From Candidatus Saccharimonadales bacterium (GTDB lineage: Bacteria > Patescibacteriota > Saccharimonadia > Saccharimonadales > Saccharimonadaceae), in NCBI GenBank assembly GCA_030146045.1, contig JASLDG010000006.1:1-61466 (forward strand): 61,466 nt of DNA, in the 5' to 3' direction. Positions 25,992-33,881 of this stretch are shown here, piece by piece. A model generated the notes under the pieces. The model ran no database searches, was not told the DNA's origin, and worked only from the letters and a program-made list of their open reading frames with translations. Both the position numbers and the translations under genes were made by a program. Within the stretch, counting starts at the first letter, position 1, and each line of letters opens with the position of its first letter.

Positions 25992-26601
25992 TGACAAGCA
26001 GACAGAGGTTCGCACGTGGTATGGTGAGAAGGACTTACTTCTCCCAAATCACCTTAGAAGGAGAGGAATACCCATGTGCCGCGGTGACTCGATTGGGAGT
26101 CACCTCCATGATGGTTTTCCAAGGCCACGACACCTCGTCGAGACCCGCTCGGTCAGCACACTCACTGAGTATGTCGCTCGGGTGGTAGTCCACGCCGAGC
26201 GTCACACCGCCATGCTGACGGCAGTACATCTCGAGCGTCTCCTGTAGAGCCTCGCGAAAACGATCGAGCATTTCCTGGCTCGGGCGTGGGCGACGGGAAT
26301 GCGTCAGCATCGCCATCATCATCGCGAGCCCGCCCGCTTCAGACTGGTCACCATTATCGAACCTGGGGTGCGCGACCACCTCGCACCACCACAGCGCAGC
26401 AGCCTCTGCTGCCGTACTGGCGGAACAGATGTCCTGCTGAACCTCTTCATACGTTTTCATTATGCACTTTCTTCTCATCTGGGTAGCTACCCGATATCTC
26501 TATTGGTCAGCGTCCGGATGACGAAGACACAAGATGAGATTTCGCACTATACGTCTGTATAAAGCAAAACCTCATCTTGTGCAGTTTCTGTCTGCTTGTC
26601 A
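25992..26601. repeat. 15-bp inverted repeats flanking the GC-rich orphan gene
   Basis: The same 15 bases (TGACAAGCAGACAGA) occur on the plus strand at 25992-26006 and on the minus strand at 26587-26601, about 600 bases apart, enclosing one gene and most of its leader. They could be terminal repeats of a small transferred cassette, or allow the ends of the mRNA to pair. Confidence 0.55.
26035..26460 (-). CDS. Unknown GC-rich orphan protein
   Basis: 141 residues from ATG 26460 (MKTYEEVQQD); an in-frame ATG at 26478 adds six residues and neither has a strong ribosome-binding site. Soluble and mostly helical, with unusual Trp pairs (AALWWCEVV, VSWPWK), a Met run (GGLAMMMAML) and a His/Asp region (GVDYHPSDILSECAD). 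No family recognised. The gene is clearly more GC-rich than its surroundings and sits between 15-bp inverted repeats, suggesting transfer. A strong promoter and a structured leader of about 180 bases precede it. Confidence 0.7.
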   Translation of the reverse strand: MKTYEEVQQDICSASTAAEAAALWWCEVVAHPRFDNGDQSEAGGLAMMMAMLTHSRRPRPSQEMLDRFREALQETLEMYCRQHGGVTLGVDYHPSDILSECADRAGLDEVSWPWKTIMEVTPNRVTAAHGYSSPSKVIWEK

Positions 26602-26643
26602 AAGTACTCGAAACAAGGCAATACTGCCTCGCTTAACGAGGTG
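26461..26643 (-). ncRNA. Structured leader or small RNA upstream of the orphan gene
   Basis: The minus-strand transcript would begin near 26643 with a 5-bp stem (26627-26631/26637-26641). That stem competes with an alternative GGCA/TGCC hairpin (about 26617-26628). An 18-bp stem with three mismatches follows (26528-26545/26564-26581, 18-base loop), then the perfect palindrome GGGTAGCTACCC (26481-26492) shortly before the start codon. No T-run follows the big stem, so it is not an obvious terminator. Regulation by alternative folding is possible; no known riboswitch class recognised. Confidence 0.5.
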
Positions 26644-26648
26644 GATCT

Positions 26649-26677
26649 ATATTAGCATAAACTATAACAATTGTCAA
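26649..26677 (-). promoter_or_regulatory. Strong sigma-70-type promoter of the orphan transcript
   Basis: Minus strand TTGACA (26672-26677), exact 17-base spacer, TAATAT (26649-26654): the closest match to the full consensus that I noticed in the window. Confidence 0.75.
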
Positions 26678-26689
26678 TGCAGTAAGTCA

Positions 26690-27160
26690 TCAAGCGGCTG
26701 ATTGGAGCTTCTGCAACTCTTTGACAACTTGGCTCCCGTGCCCAAGCGGTGTGACACGACCATAGACCTTGCGTACCGTCCCTTTTGGATCGATGATAAA
26801 CGTGCGGCGCAGAATACCTTCCATGCCAAACTGTTTTTTACCCCATGCCCCGTAAGCGTTAATTACCTCTGCGTCTGGATCGCTGAGCAGCGTAAAGTTC
26901 AAATTATGCTTTGCTTTGAACTTCTCGTGGCTTGCCGCATCGTCTTTGCTAATCCCAATCACTTCAGCGCCAAGATCGGTCAGTTCGTCACGCGCATCAC
27001 GCATTGCACATGCTTCGATCGTACAGCCCGGTGTGTCATCTTTGGGATAAAAATAGAGTACTACCCACTTACCTGCATATTGCTTGAGCGTATGTGCTTC
27101 ACCTTCCTCATCTTTAAGAGAAAAATCAGGTGCTTTGTAGGGGGCTTGTTTCATTACCAT
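26690..27160 (-). CDS. bcp: Thioredoxin-dependent peroxiredoxin (Bcp/PrxQ type)
   Basis: 156 residues from ATG 27160 (MVMKQAP); TATACT lies 6 bases upstream, so leaderless, and longer in-frame starts precede the promoter. Peroxidatic Cys in DDTPGCTIEACAMRD with the resolving Cys five residues on, as in PrxQ; FYPKDDTPGC and RRTFIIDPKG are typical. Reduces hydrogen and organic peroxides using thioredoxin. Divergent from the OpgC-like gene with facing promoters. Confidence 0.95.
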   Translation of the reverse strand: MVMKQAPYKAPDFSLKDEEGEAHTLKQYAGKWVVLYFYPKDDTPGCTIEACAMRDARDELTDLGAEVIGISKDDAASHEKFKAKHNLNFTLLSDPDAEVINAYGAWGKKQFGMEGILRRTFIIDPKGTVRKVYGRVTPLGHGSQVVKELQKLQSAA

Positions 27161-27222
27161 ATACCTAGTATATATCAGTTTACTGTGAACATGCTGAAAC
27201 GACGTACCCAATAGGCAAGTGC

Positions 27223-27228
27223 TATACT
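27223..27228 (+). promoter_or_regulatory. -10 box of the OpgC-like gene
   Basis: TATACT exactly 6 bases before the ATG at 27235, predicting a leaderless mRNA. Confidence 0.55.
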
Positions 27229-27234
27229 AGGTGG

Positions 27235-28299
27235 ATGGTACTACGCCCTTCCAAGCGACTGGTGGCGCTCGATTATCTGCGCGGCTTTTTTATCGTTATT
27301 ATCATTATCGACCACCTATGGCGCTGGCCAAGTATTTACGAGGTCATAACCGGCAAAGCAGCGCTATGGGTCACCGCCGCTGAAGGATTTGTGATTATCT
27401 CGGGGCTGCTCGTTGGATATATTCGAGGCTATAAAAACCGCGACTTGCCGATGAAGGAGGTCTGTATAAAGCTTTGGAAGCGAGCTGCGCTTCTCTACAT
27501 TTGGCTGATTATTATGACCGTTCTTTACACAAGCCTTACGTGGCTCGTAGGAGTTAAAGGGTCCTTGGCGCCGATTGAAGTACCGCAAGGCGATTGGGGG
27601 ACGCTGATCTGGTCAACAGTCACTCTCCACAATGCTCATACGTGGATCCACTTCTTATATATCTATGCTATGCTTCTTGCTGTCACTCCGCTCGTGGTAT
27701 GGCTGCTTCGCGCTCGCAAACTATGGGCAGTCGCCGCATTTACTATTGCCGGATATATCATTGGTCGCCTCGCAAACATCGAATGGATGCAGTGGATGCC
27801 CGTATTCTTTATACCGGCTATCGCTGGCTTTTACCTTCCTACAATCCAACATCGATGGGGCGCGATGTCGCTCAGGCGCCAACACATTATGGCCATCGGT
27901 ATCGTGAGCGTAACCGCTCTGACTATTTTTGCCTCTTACGTCTATACGTTTATCATTCCCGACCATGCGGTCGCCCAAACTCTCAACCAAGCCATGACAA
28001 AAGAAACCGCCTTCAATGCATGGCGCATTCCTATGGCGCTCCTCTGGTTTATCGGGTTCGTCGTACTGTTTGAATATACACAAAAGTTTATCGGACGCTG
28101 GCTGGGATGGCTGCTATTGCCATTTGGCATGTACTCACTTACAGCATACATCATACACGGCAGCGTATTGTTTATCATCGCTCTACTATTCGCTGATAGC
28201 ACCAATATTTGGTACAATAGCCTTGTTGGAACAGGCGCGATACTCGCCACTTGGCTGCTCCTAAAGCTCCCTTATACACACAAAATTATTCCTCGCTAG
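27235..28299 (+). CDS. OpgC/acyltransferase-3-like membrane protein
   Basis: 354 residues, about ten membrane segments. RLVALDYLRGFFIVIIIIDHLWRW is the signature N-terminus of OpgC/acyltransferase-3-type enzymes, with the conserved Asp, Arg and His; GMYSLTAYIIHG near the C-terminus is also typical. Such proteins transfer acyl groups to surface glycans. It is followed after one base by a GT-C type protein, so it probably modifies a cell-surface polysaccharide or glycolipid built by its neighbours. Confidence 0.8.
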   Translation: MVLRPSKRLVALDYLRGFFIVIIIIDHLWRWPSIYEVITGKAALWVTAAEGFVIISGLLVGYIRGYKNRDLPMKEVCIKLWKRAALLYIWLIIMTVLYTSLTWLVGVKGSLAPIEVPQGDWGTLIWSTVTLHNAHTWIHFLYIYAMLLAVTPLVVWLLRARKLWAVAAFTIAGYIIGRLANIEWMQWMPVFFIPAIAGFYLPTIQHRWGAMSLRRQHIMAIGIVSVTALTIFASYVYTFIIPDHAVAQTLNQAMTKETAFNAWRIPMALLWFIGFVVLFEYTQKFIGRWLGWLLLPFGMYSLTAYIIHGSVLFIIALLFADSTNIWYNSLVGTGAILATWLLLKLPYTHKIIPR

Positions 28300-28300
28300 C

Positions 28301-29611
28301 ATGAAAAAAATCATCATTAGCCTCATTATTATTTGTCTCGTTGCGCTGCATGGCCTCTTGCTCATCGTCACGCCGCCCGGCTTTTTTGTAGACGAAGCCG
28401 CTACTGGCGCACATGTTACGAGCATGCTGCAGCACGGTACGAATGCTCATGGTACGGCGTGGCCGCTCTTCTCTGCATCACTTGGCGGTGGTTACACCAC
28501 TCCTGTATATCTCTATCCGCTCGTTGCGTGGTCAGCACTTTTTGGTACCAGCGAACTTGCCCTTCGCGGTTTTTCAATGTTTGTCACCATCGCTGCAATT
28601 TTCCTTCTTGGCCATACAATTCGACTGTGGATGGGTAAAAAAGCCGGACTCGTTGCAACCATAGCTGGGCTTATTCTGCCATGGGCATGGCTTCAAGGAA
28701 GCCTTGCCTGGGATCCAGCGCTCATACCCCTTGTGACTGCGATTGCTCTGTGGGCATTTTCGGTACTTGTCCTACTAAAACAAGGCCGCACTCGTAGCGC
28801 TGGTTTCATACTCCTCCCTCTTGCCCTTGTTGGGCTCGCCTACTTGTACCCACCCATGCGCGTCGGCGCTCCACTGCTCTTTTTGTCCGCCTATGGATAC
28901 CTCCTCTACACTAAGCGTATATCCATTTCCCTTCTTACCCTCACTTGTGTCATCTCGGCCATTATTGCCCTTCCGCTCGCGCAATTTATATTGCAACCGG
29001 ACGCGCTCGAACGCAGTCGTGAACTGAGCGTTTTTCATACTGTTTCACCCATCGAAGGTATTGGACGAGCTATCAGTCATTTTCTCGGTATGATCAATCC
29101 GCTCTTCCTTTTTGCTACCGGTGACCCCAATCTTCGTCATGCGACCGGTATCCAGGGCATGCTTGGTGTTGCAGCGCTTGCCCCTATCGCCGCTGTCCTC
29201 TTTGTCACAGCGCGAACATTCACAAGAAAGCAACGTCATTCTTTGTCCACGCAACAAATGAACCTGCTTTCTATCAGCCTCGTCGGTATAAGTGCAAGTC
29301 TTATCGGATCAGCCCTTACCAACGAAGGGCAGCCTCATTCGCTACGCGCATGTGCCGCATGGGTATTCTTTGTTATCGTGATTACAATCGGATGGCAGCT
29401 ATTGGCAAGACTCAAACGACGGCGATACCTCCTTTATAGCGCAATTCTTATAGCCATCATCGGAACACTTTTTTACATTGGAGATCTAGTAATCGGCTAT
29501 CCACACCGCAGTGAAAACTCATTTGACGTACCGCAGCGCGCCATTATCATTGGCGGCCACAGGATCGAAGAATACCCAGCACTCGCCCAATATTATTACC
29601 GCAATCGTTAG
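28301..29611 (+). CDS. GT-C fold membrane glycosyltransferase-like protein
   Basis: 436 residues with about ten hydrophobic segments. FFVDEAATG early in the first outside loop matches the Asp-Glu motif of GT-C enzymes (PMT/ArnT type) that use polyprenyl-phosphate sugars. The C-terminus is a small outside domain (ENSFDVPQRAIIIGGHRIEEY). Coupled with the OpgC-like gene (1-base gap). Its stop overlaps that of the convergent next gene. Acceptor unknown. Confidence 0.75.
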   Translation: MKKIIISLIIICLVALHGLLLIVTPPGFFVDEAATGAHVTSMLQHGTNAHGTAWPLFSASLGGGYTTPVYLYPLVAWSALFGTSELALRGFSMFVTIAAIFLLGHTIRLWMGKKAGLVATIAGLILPWAWLQGSLAWDPALIPLVTAIALWAFSVLVLLKQGRTRSAGFILLPLALVGLAYLYPPMRVGAPLLFLSAYGYLLYTKRISISLLTLTCVISAIIALPLAQFILQPDALERSRELSVFHTVSPIEGIGRAISHFLGMINPLFLFATGDPNLRHATGIQGMLGVAALAPIAAVLFVTARTFTRKQRHSLSTQQMNLLSISLVGISASLIGSALTNEGQPHSLRACAAWVFFVIVITIGWQLLARLKRRRYLLYSAILIAIIGTLFYIGDLVIGYPHRSENSFDVPQRAIIIGGHRIEEYPALAQYYYRNR

Positions 29612-31098
29612 CGTTCATATATCTTTACATACACCTTGTCAAAATCATACTGCCCTACTAATCGATAGCGAGCATCGGGCACAACTGGTGTTTCATCATC
29701 CTCATAGTGAACCGAAGCAATACGCTTTGTCATAATACCACTAGTATCCTTGATACGATCAGGACTGTTTGTCACTGGTGCATACCCGCCCACGAGCACG
29801 TCGTCCCATGGACGGTACATCTTGAGCGGACACCCCTGTAACTCATACCACATATCAATATATCCAAACGGTCCCGATGTAACATACGTCGTGTCGTCAC
29901 ACCCAATCGTCTGGCGTATACTCACACTGTCCATTCCTTGTGCGCGTTGGAAATTATAATTGCCTACTTGGTGAAGCGTAACTTGGCCGCCTATCATCAA
30001 CGCCATATTCAGGATCAATGCAATTGACGCAAGCCGCGCATGCCGTAAACGATAGCCAAGGACAACGATAACTCCACAAAGCGCATAAAGAAATGGCGAG
30101 ATATGCACCACATACCGCTCCATAAAACGCGGCGGATTTGGCGGCAGTGATATCGCCGCATAGAAAAGCATACCTCCAAAAAAGACTATACTCAGCAATA
30201 TAATACCTTGGCGGTATCGACCCCCACTTGCGCGCCATACGCATCCAGCCAGCATCGCCATTACTACCACCCAAGCTATAATCCCAAGTGCAAGCCAGGG
30301 ATCTACCTGCCACCATGCGTGATACGACAGAAGCATGCTTATGACATTTACCACATCAACAAGACCAAGTGCACTCATATATGGTGGGAGAGCCGAATTT
30401 TGCAACTGCACCATTACGGTTGGTACCCAAGGAAGAAACAGTAGGATGGCACCTAGATAATAAAGCAGCCATGACTGTTTCAGGATGGGGCGTTTACGCC
30501 GCACTTGTTGATACACGAGCCATGCAACATGTGCCACCCAAAATACAATCGACATATAGAGTGTATACATTCCACCCGCAACGAGGAGCATGTATATAAT
30601 CCACAGGTGCTTTGCACCTGTTTTGACAGCCTGCACTAAAAGTAATGTTGCGAGCGCACCAATGAGGGCGACAAGAGCATACATCCGGACCTCATAGTCA
30701 TACCGTGACATAAACGGCGCAAGAACTAAAAATGGCGCCACTAACACCGCTACACGCGGTGAGAATAATCGCCGCAACAGTACAATCACGATGCCAACTG
30801 TTAACGCACCAAGAAGAGCGCTACTGACACGTAGCGAGAGCTCTGTCCAGCCAAATATCGTTCCCCACATCTTTAAGTAGAGATAGTACCCCGGCGGATG
30901 AGCATCAAGTCCTGTTAAGCGAATCAGCTCCGCTATCGGCTGCTGCGCGAGCATAATCGAATACGACTCATCGAACCATACACTTTGCCCGATGCCTTGT
31001 ATAAGCGCTATAGCCAGCGTGAACAACACTGCAAATAGTGCCACCCATGGCCAGCGGCGTGCCATCACTTGGATAACCAAGTCAGCTGTACGTTTCAT
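29608..31098 (-). CDS. GT-C fold glycosyltransferase (PMT/ArnT-like)
   Basis: 496 residues. SVWFDESYSIMLAQQP has the GT-C Asp-Glu motif, followed by LDAHPPGYYLYLKMW, characteristic of the ArnT/PMT_2 group. About eleven membrane segments, then a C-terminal outside domain (MYRPWDDVLVGGYAP). It would move a sugar from a lipid carrier to a surface acceptor. The GtrA-like gene upstream overlaps by 4 bases and may supply the flipped lipid-linked sugar. Tail-to-tail with the previous gene, with overlapping stop codons and no room for a terminator. Confidence 0.83.
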   Translation of the reverse strand: MKRTADLVIQVMARRWPWVALFAVLFTLAIALIQGIGQSVWFDESYSIMLAQQPIAELIRLTGLDAHPPGYYLYLKMWGTIFGWTELSLRVSSALLGALTVGIVIVLLRRLFSPRVAVLVAPFLVLAPFMSRYDYEVRMYALVALIGALATLLLVQAVKTGAKHLWIIYMLLVAGGMYTLYMSIVFWVAHVAWLVYQQVRRKRPILKQSWLLYYLGAILLFLPWVPTVMVQLQNSALPPYMSALGLVDVVNVISMLLSYHAWWQVDPWLALGIIAWVVVMAMLAGCVWRASGGRYRQGIILLSIVFFGGMLFYAAISLPPNPPRFMERYVVHISPFLYALCGVIVVLGYRLRHARLASIALILNMALMIGGQVTLHQVGNYNFQRAQGMDSVSIRQTIGCDDTTYVTSGPFGYIDMWYELQGCPLKMYRPWDDVLVGGYAPVTNSPDRIKDTSGIMTKRIASVHYEDDETPVVPDARYRLVGQYDFDKVYVKIYER

Positions 31099-31583
31099 CG
31101 ATATTCCTTCTTAAATACAACTCGGCTGTACCAAACATAGTTCCATACCGAACCAGCCGCAATACCTATGCATTTTGCCACCACGATCAAAACTATGAGC
31201 ATCGCACCACCCTCAACTCCTAACCACACCTTAAAGCCACTTAATAGCTGAGACATGATAACCGTTTGCACAAACCAGATACCCGCTAATGTTACCGCCA
31301 CAAACAGTACCACACTGCGCATAGTCATTGGCTTACTTTCTGGAAATACGGCCTTTTTATTAAGCGTAAAACTGACGATGAGCGCACAGGTCGTCGAAAT
31401 AATATTCGCTGTGGCCGCATGGACACCCCATACTGATATCAACGAAAGGAGCACAATAAAATCTGTTATCGTGTTAGCCACGCCAACCATGATAAAGCGG
31501 ACTTTCTCAAATTGCGCAGCGCGCTTGCCCTTATGGACAATCCCCCGATATGCTCGGTGAATTGTATTCTTTTGCTGATCCAT
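31095..31583 (-). CDS. GtrA-family membrane protein
   Basis: 162 residues with four membrane segments; FIMVGVANTITDFIVLLSL and the C-terminal NYVWYSRVVFKK are typical GtrA signatures. GtrA-like proteins are thought to flip polyprenyl-phosphate sugars. ATG-stop overlap with the following GT-C gene supports a shared pathway. TATTAT lies about 12 bases before the start. Confidence 0.88.
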   Translation of the reverse strand: MDQQKNTIHRAYRGIVHKGKRAAQFEKVRFIMVGVANTITDFIVLLSLISVWGVHAATANIISTTCALIVSFTLNKKAVFPESKPMTMRSVVLFVAVTLAGIWFVQTVIMSQLLSGFKVWLGVEGGAMLIVLIVVAKCIGIAAGSVWNYVWYSRVVFKKEYR

Positions 31584-31637
31584 ACTATTCTATATATAAT
31601 ACTACATTTCCCTCTAGAAATCTTGCCCCAGATGCGC

Positions 31638-31643
31638 TATAAT
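31638..31643 (+). promoter_or_regulatory. -10 box of tRNA-Pro
   Basis: TATAAT preceded by GCGC, 20 bases upstream of the tRNA 5' end. Confidence 0.55.
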
Positions 31644-31663
31644 CACTTAAGATATCACCTTAT

Positions 31664-31739
31664 CGGGGTGTGGCGCAGTTGATAGCGCGCTCGGTTTGGG
31701 ACCGAGAGGTCGAAGGTTTGAGTCCTTTCACCCCGACCA
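31664..31739 (+). tRNA. tRNA-Pro (anticodon TGG), CCA encoded
   Basis: Acceptor CGGGGTG/CACCCCG, D-arm GCGC/GCGC, anticodon stem CTCGG/CCGAG with loop TTTGGGA, T-arm GAAGG/CCTTT with TTTGAGT, discriminator A and CCA. Confidence 0.95.
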
Positions 31740-31779
31740 TAGAAAAATGACCGTCTTTGGATGGTCATTTTTCTATGGT
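31736..31779 (+). terminator. Palindromic terminator of tRNA-Pro
   Basis: 17-bp perfect stem (31736-31752 with 31763-31779) and 10-base loop. As for tRNA-Arg(TCG) and tRNA-Gly, the stem begins exactly at the discriminator base and contains CCA. Confidence 0.78.
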
Positions 31780-31843
31780 ATTGCACCGCGATATACAACT
31801 TCGACTTTTTTGCAAAGAGTAAAAATTCGCTATACTAATAAGC

Positions 31844-32488
31844 GTGCCTACCCTAACTTTTCGCAAGCTCAAACACCGCACCAGAAAGCTACTTCGTAAT
31901 AAGCCACTTGTCGCCGTAAGCACTATAACTCTTTTCTGTATTGGCATTATCTTCTATGCTTTAGTTATGCAACCTAAACGTTTAACCGTAGATCCCGTTA
32001 CGTATCGACCACTCCTACAGCTCATTGCACAGGCAGAAAGTAAGGACAATTACAATGCATATTTTGGTAATGTCCATAATGCATCGATTGACTTTACTTC
32101 TATGTCGATTGCTGAGGTTCTGCAATGGCAAGCACGCTTCATACAGCAAGGAAACCCAAGCAGTGCAGTGGGGCGCTATCAAATTATTGACACGACACTA
32201 CGCGGACTTGTGCATGAACTCGGTATTGATACGCAGCAAAAATTTGACCAGTCGACTCAAGATCGCCTCGCCATTGCCCTCCTTGAACGGCGCGGCAGCG
32301 AGAAGTATATCAATCATGAACTCACCCGGCACGAGTTTGCGGCTAATCTTGCCAAAGAATGGGCTGCGCTACCTAGAATCATCGGTGATACCCCAGAGGC
32401 AAGTTACTACGCAAATGATGGCCTGAACCAAGCGCTCGTTCCGGTTGATCATGTCCTAGAAGCAATTGCTCCGATAAGCGCCAAGTAA
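31844..32488 (+). CDS. Membrane-anchored lambda-lysozyme-like enzyme (GH104-like)
   Basis: 214 residues, starting at GTG 31844, 7 bases after a TATACT box (leaderless). One N-terminal membrane anchor (about 22-42), then a domain resembling lambda endolysin R: IAQAESKDNYNAY with candidate catalytic Glu65, SAVGRYQIIDTTL matching STGAGRYQLLSRWW, QDRLAIALLERRG and LAKEWAALP matching NIWASLP. Lambda R is a lytic transglycosylase cutting MurNAc-GlcNAc bonds. Here the enzyme would sit outside the membrane and act on the cell's own wall, on wall at pilus sites, or on a host wall. Monocistronic; no phage genes nearby. Confidence 0.82.
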   Translation: MPTLTFRKLKHRTRKLLRNKPLVAVSTITLFCIGIIFYALVMQPKRLTVDPVTYRPLLQLIAQAESKDNYNAYFGNVHNASIDFTSMSIAEVLQWQARFIQQGNPSSAVGRYQIIDTTLRGLVHELGIDTQQKFDQSTQDRLAIALLERRGSEKYINHELTRHEFAANLAKEWAALPRIIGDTPEASYYANDGLNQALVPVDHVLEAIAPISAK

Positions 32489-32494
32489 TCTCGC

Positions 32495-33232
32495 TTATTC
32501 AAAGTGCTTGGCTGTATGCAACTCAAACCGACCATCTTTATTTGGCACGAGTTCATACATCATATTTTTACGCTCAAGCACGATTGTCCACTTATTTTCG
32601 ACGGCTTTTTCGTAGAGTTCAGCAGTTGGATTAAAGGCGATAGGACGATCAACTAGCCCAAGCATACCAACATCACCATTACTATCACCGACCGCAACAC
32701 TGCCCTTGAGCGTCAGATTATACTCGTCAATAAGTCGATTAAGAATCAGATCTTTATTGGTGTGTGACTTTGTTCTTTTACCTGTAAAGAACTCCTCTCC
32801 ACGCTCCCACTCTTGCCCAACCCATGTATCAAAGCCATACTTTTTCGCAAACGGCTCAACAAGGTCAACTTGTGAGCCGCTAATTGCGATCAAGAAATAA
32901 CCTTTGTCTTTGAGTTCTTTTACAAGATTACGTGTGTAGACATACACATTCTCAGCCTTTTTTGCCAATACGTGCGCCACGGCTTCATCATAGTCTGCCA
33001 CTCGAATCTGCGTCGAAAGATCATCAAATGCAACTACCATCGTATGCTCAAATTCTTCAAAAGCATTCCCATGAAGGCGATGTCGCCATTGGCGATGCTT
33101 GATAGTAAGCTCGTTGGCAATTTCCTCTGGAACTTTCCCCATTTTAGCAAGCTCATAACTCACCTCGCGATACAGTCCGCTCCGAAAAAGCGTGCCATCA
33201 ATATCAAATGCTGCAAATTTCTTTTTCGCCAT
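32495..33232 (-). CDS. HAD-superfamily IB hydrolase (SerB-like)
   Basis: 245 residues from ATG 33232 (MAKKKF); ATG 33241 adds MHT and is equally possible. Motif I AAFDIDGTLF (Asp10, Asp12), motif II AISGSQ, motif III Lys region, motif IV VAVGDSNGDVGML. The helical cap fits subfamily IB, as in SerB/HAD-IB phosphatases and CicA-like proteins. Substrate unknown. Its stop is 6 bases from the convergent lysozyme-like gene's stop. Confidence 0.85.
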   Translation of the reverse strand: MAKKKFAAFDIDGTLFRSGLYREVSYELAKMGKVPEEIANELTIKHRQWRHRLHGNAFEEFEHTMVVAFDDLSTQIRVADYDEAVAHVLAKKAENVYVYTRNLVKELKDKGYFLIAISGSQVDLVEPFAKKYGFDTWVGQEWERGEEFFTGKRTKSHTNKDLILNRLIDEYNLTLKGSVAVGDSNGDVGMLGLVDRPIAFNPTAELYEKAVENKWTIVLERKNMMYELVPNKDGRFELHTAKHFE

Positions 33233-33299
33233 AGTGTGCATAGCATACGCCTTTTATAATATGCCCGTCAACCATAACAGGTTTCACTCCTAGAGCAAA

Positions 33300-33881
33300 C
33301 TATTTCAATACAAGCTGTGCGACATGTGTAACATCTTCGACAGTATTGGCTTCTGGAGAGACCCCGGCACCATAACTGACAATCAACCAATCACGCCCTT
33401 GCAGGATATTCATCTGGCCATTCACTGGATTAAAGAACGCAGCGTCCCCAACACCTGTAATACTCTGTACACCTGGGTTTGCATTTTTATGAGCAGCGAA
33501 CTCTCGCTTATTCTGTGCGCTACCATCATCGTTTACTCCAGAACGTATTGCTACAGCTGCCACCTTCATACTGTTCTGGTTCGGATTTCGGTCGGTATAA
33601 CTGCATTTGCTGGTCGCAATATTACCAGATACAATTGGCTTTTTTGTATCAACACTTATCACATTATCGCCCAGTAAATCTTGTGCTTCGGCAGGCGTGA
33701 ATCGTTCACACGCCTTGGTCGGTTGATAGACGACAACGTTTGACACATTGACGTTGTAGATAAAAAGTGCGAGCAGCAGGATCGCGAGCGCCACAAGCGG
33801 GGCCGCAATTGCAATATTGCGTTGGTGCGTCATCACATAGGCACGCACACGATTCACGGATTCTTTGAGTGCAGCACTCAC
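33300..33881 (-). CDS. Unknown membrane-anchored extracytoplasmic protein
   Basis: 193 residues. Cytoplasmic basic N-terminus, one membrane segment (about 24-44), then an outside domain with two Cys (KACERFT, TSKCSYTD) spaced like the two-Cys DUF3558-type lipoprotein domains, but no lipobox. VGDAAFFNP and WLIVSYGAG are likely beta strands. ATG overlaps the stop of the upstream anchored protein, so both probably act together at the surface. Function unknown. Confidence 0.75.
   Translation of the reverse strand: MSAALKESVNRVRAYVMTHQRNIAIAAPLVALAILLLALFIYNVNVSNVVVYQPTKACERFTPAEAQDLLGDNVISVDTKKPIVSGNIATSKCSYTDRNPNQNSMKVAAVAIRSGVNDDGSAQNKREFAAHKNANPGVQSITGVGDAAFFNPVNGQMNILQGRDWLIVSYGAGVSPEANTVEDVTHVAQLVLK

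Noticed and set aside
26528..26581. Long imperfect hairpin as terminator of bcp
   Set aside because: It is more than 100 bases past the bcp stop, lacks a T-run and lies downstream of a new strong promoter on the same strand, so it belongs to the next gene's leader.
31696..31899. ORF with a GPRGRRFESFHPDH-like motif
   Set aside because: False protein reading through tRNA-Pro and its terminator.
31844..32488. Prophage remnant because of the lambda-lysozyme-like gene
   Set aside because: No holin, capsid, integrase or other phage genes nearby, and the protein has a membrane anchor with its own host-type promoter.
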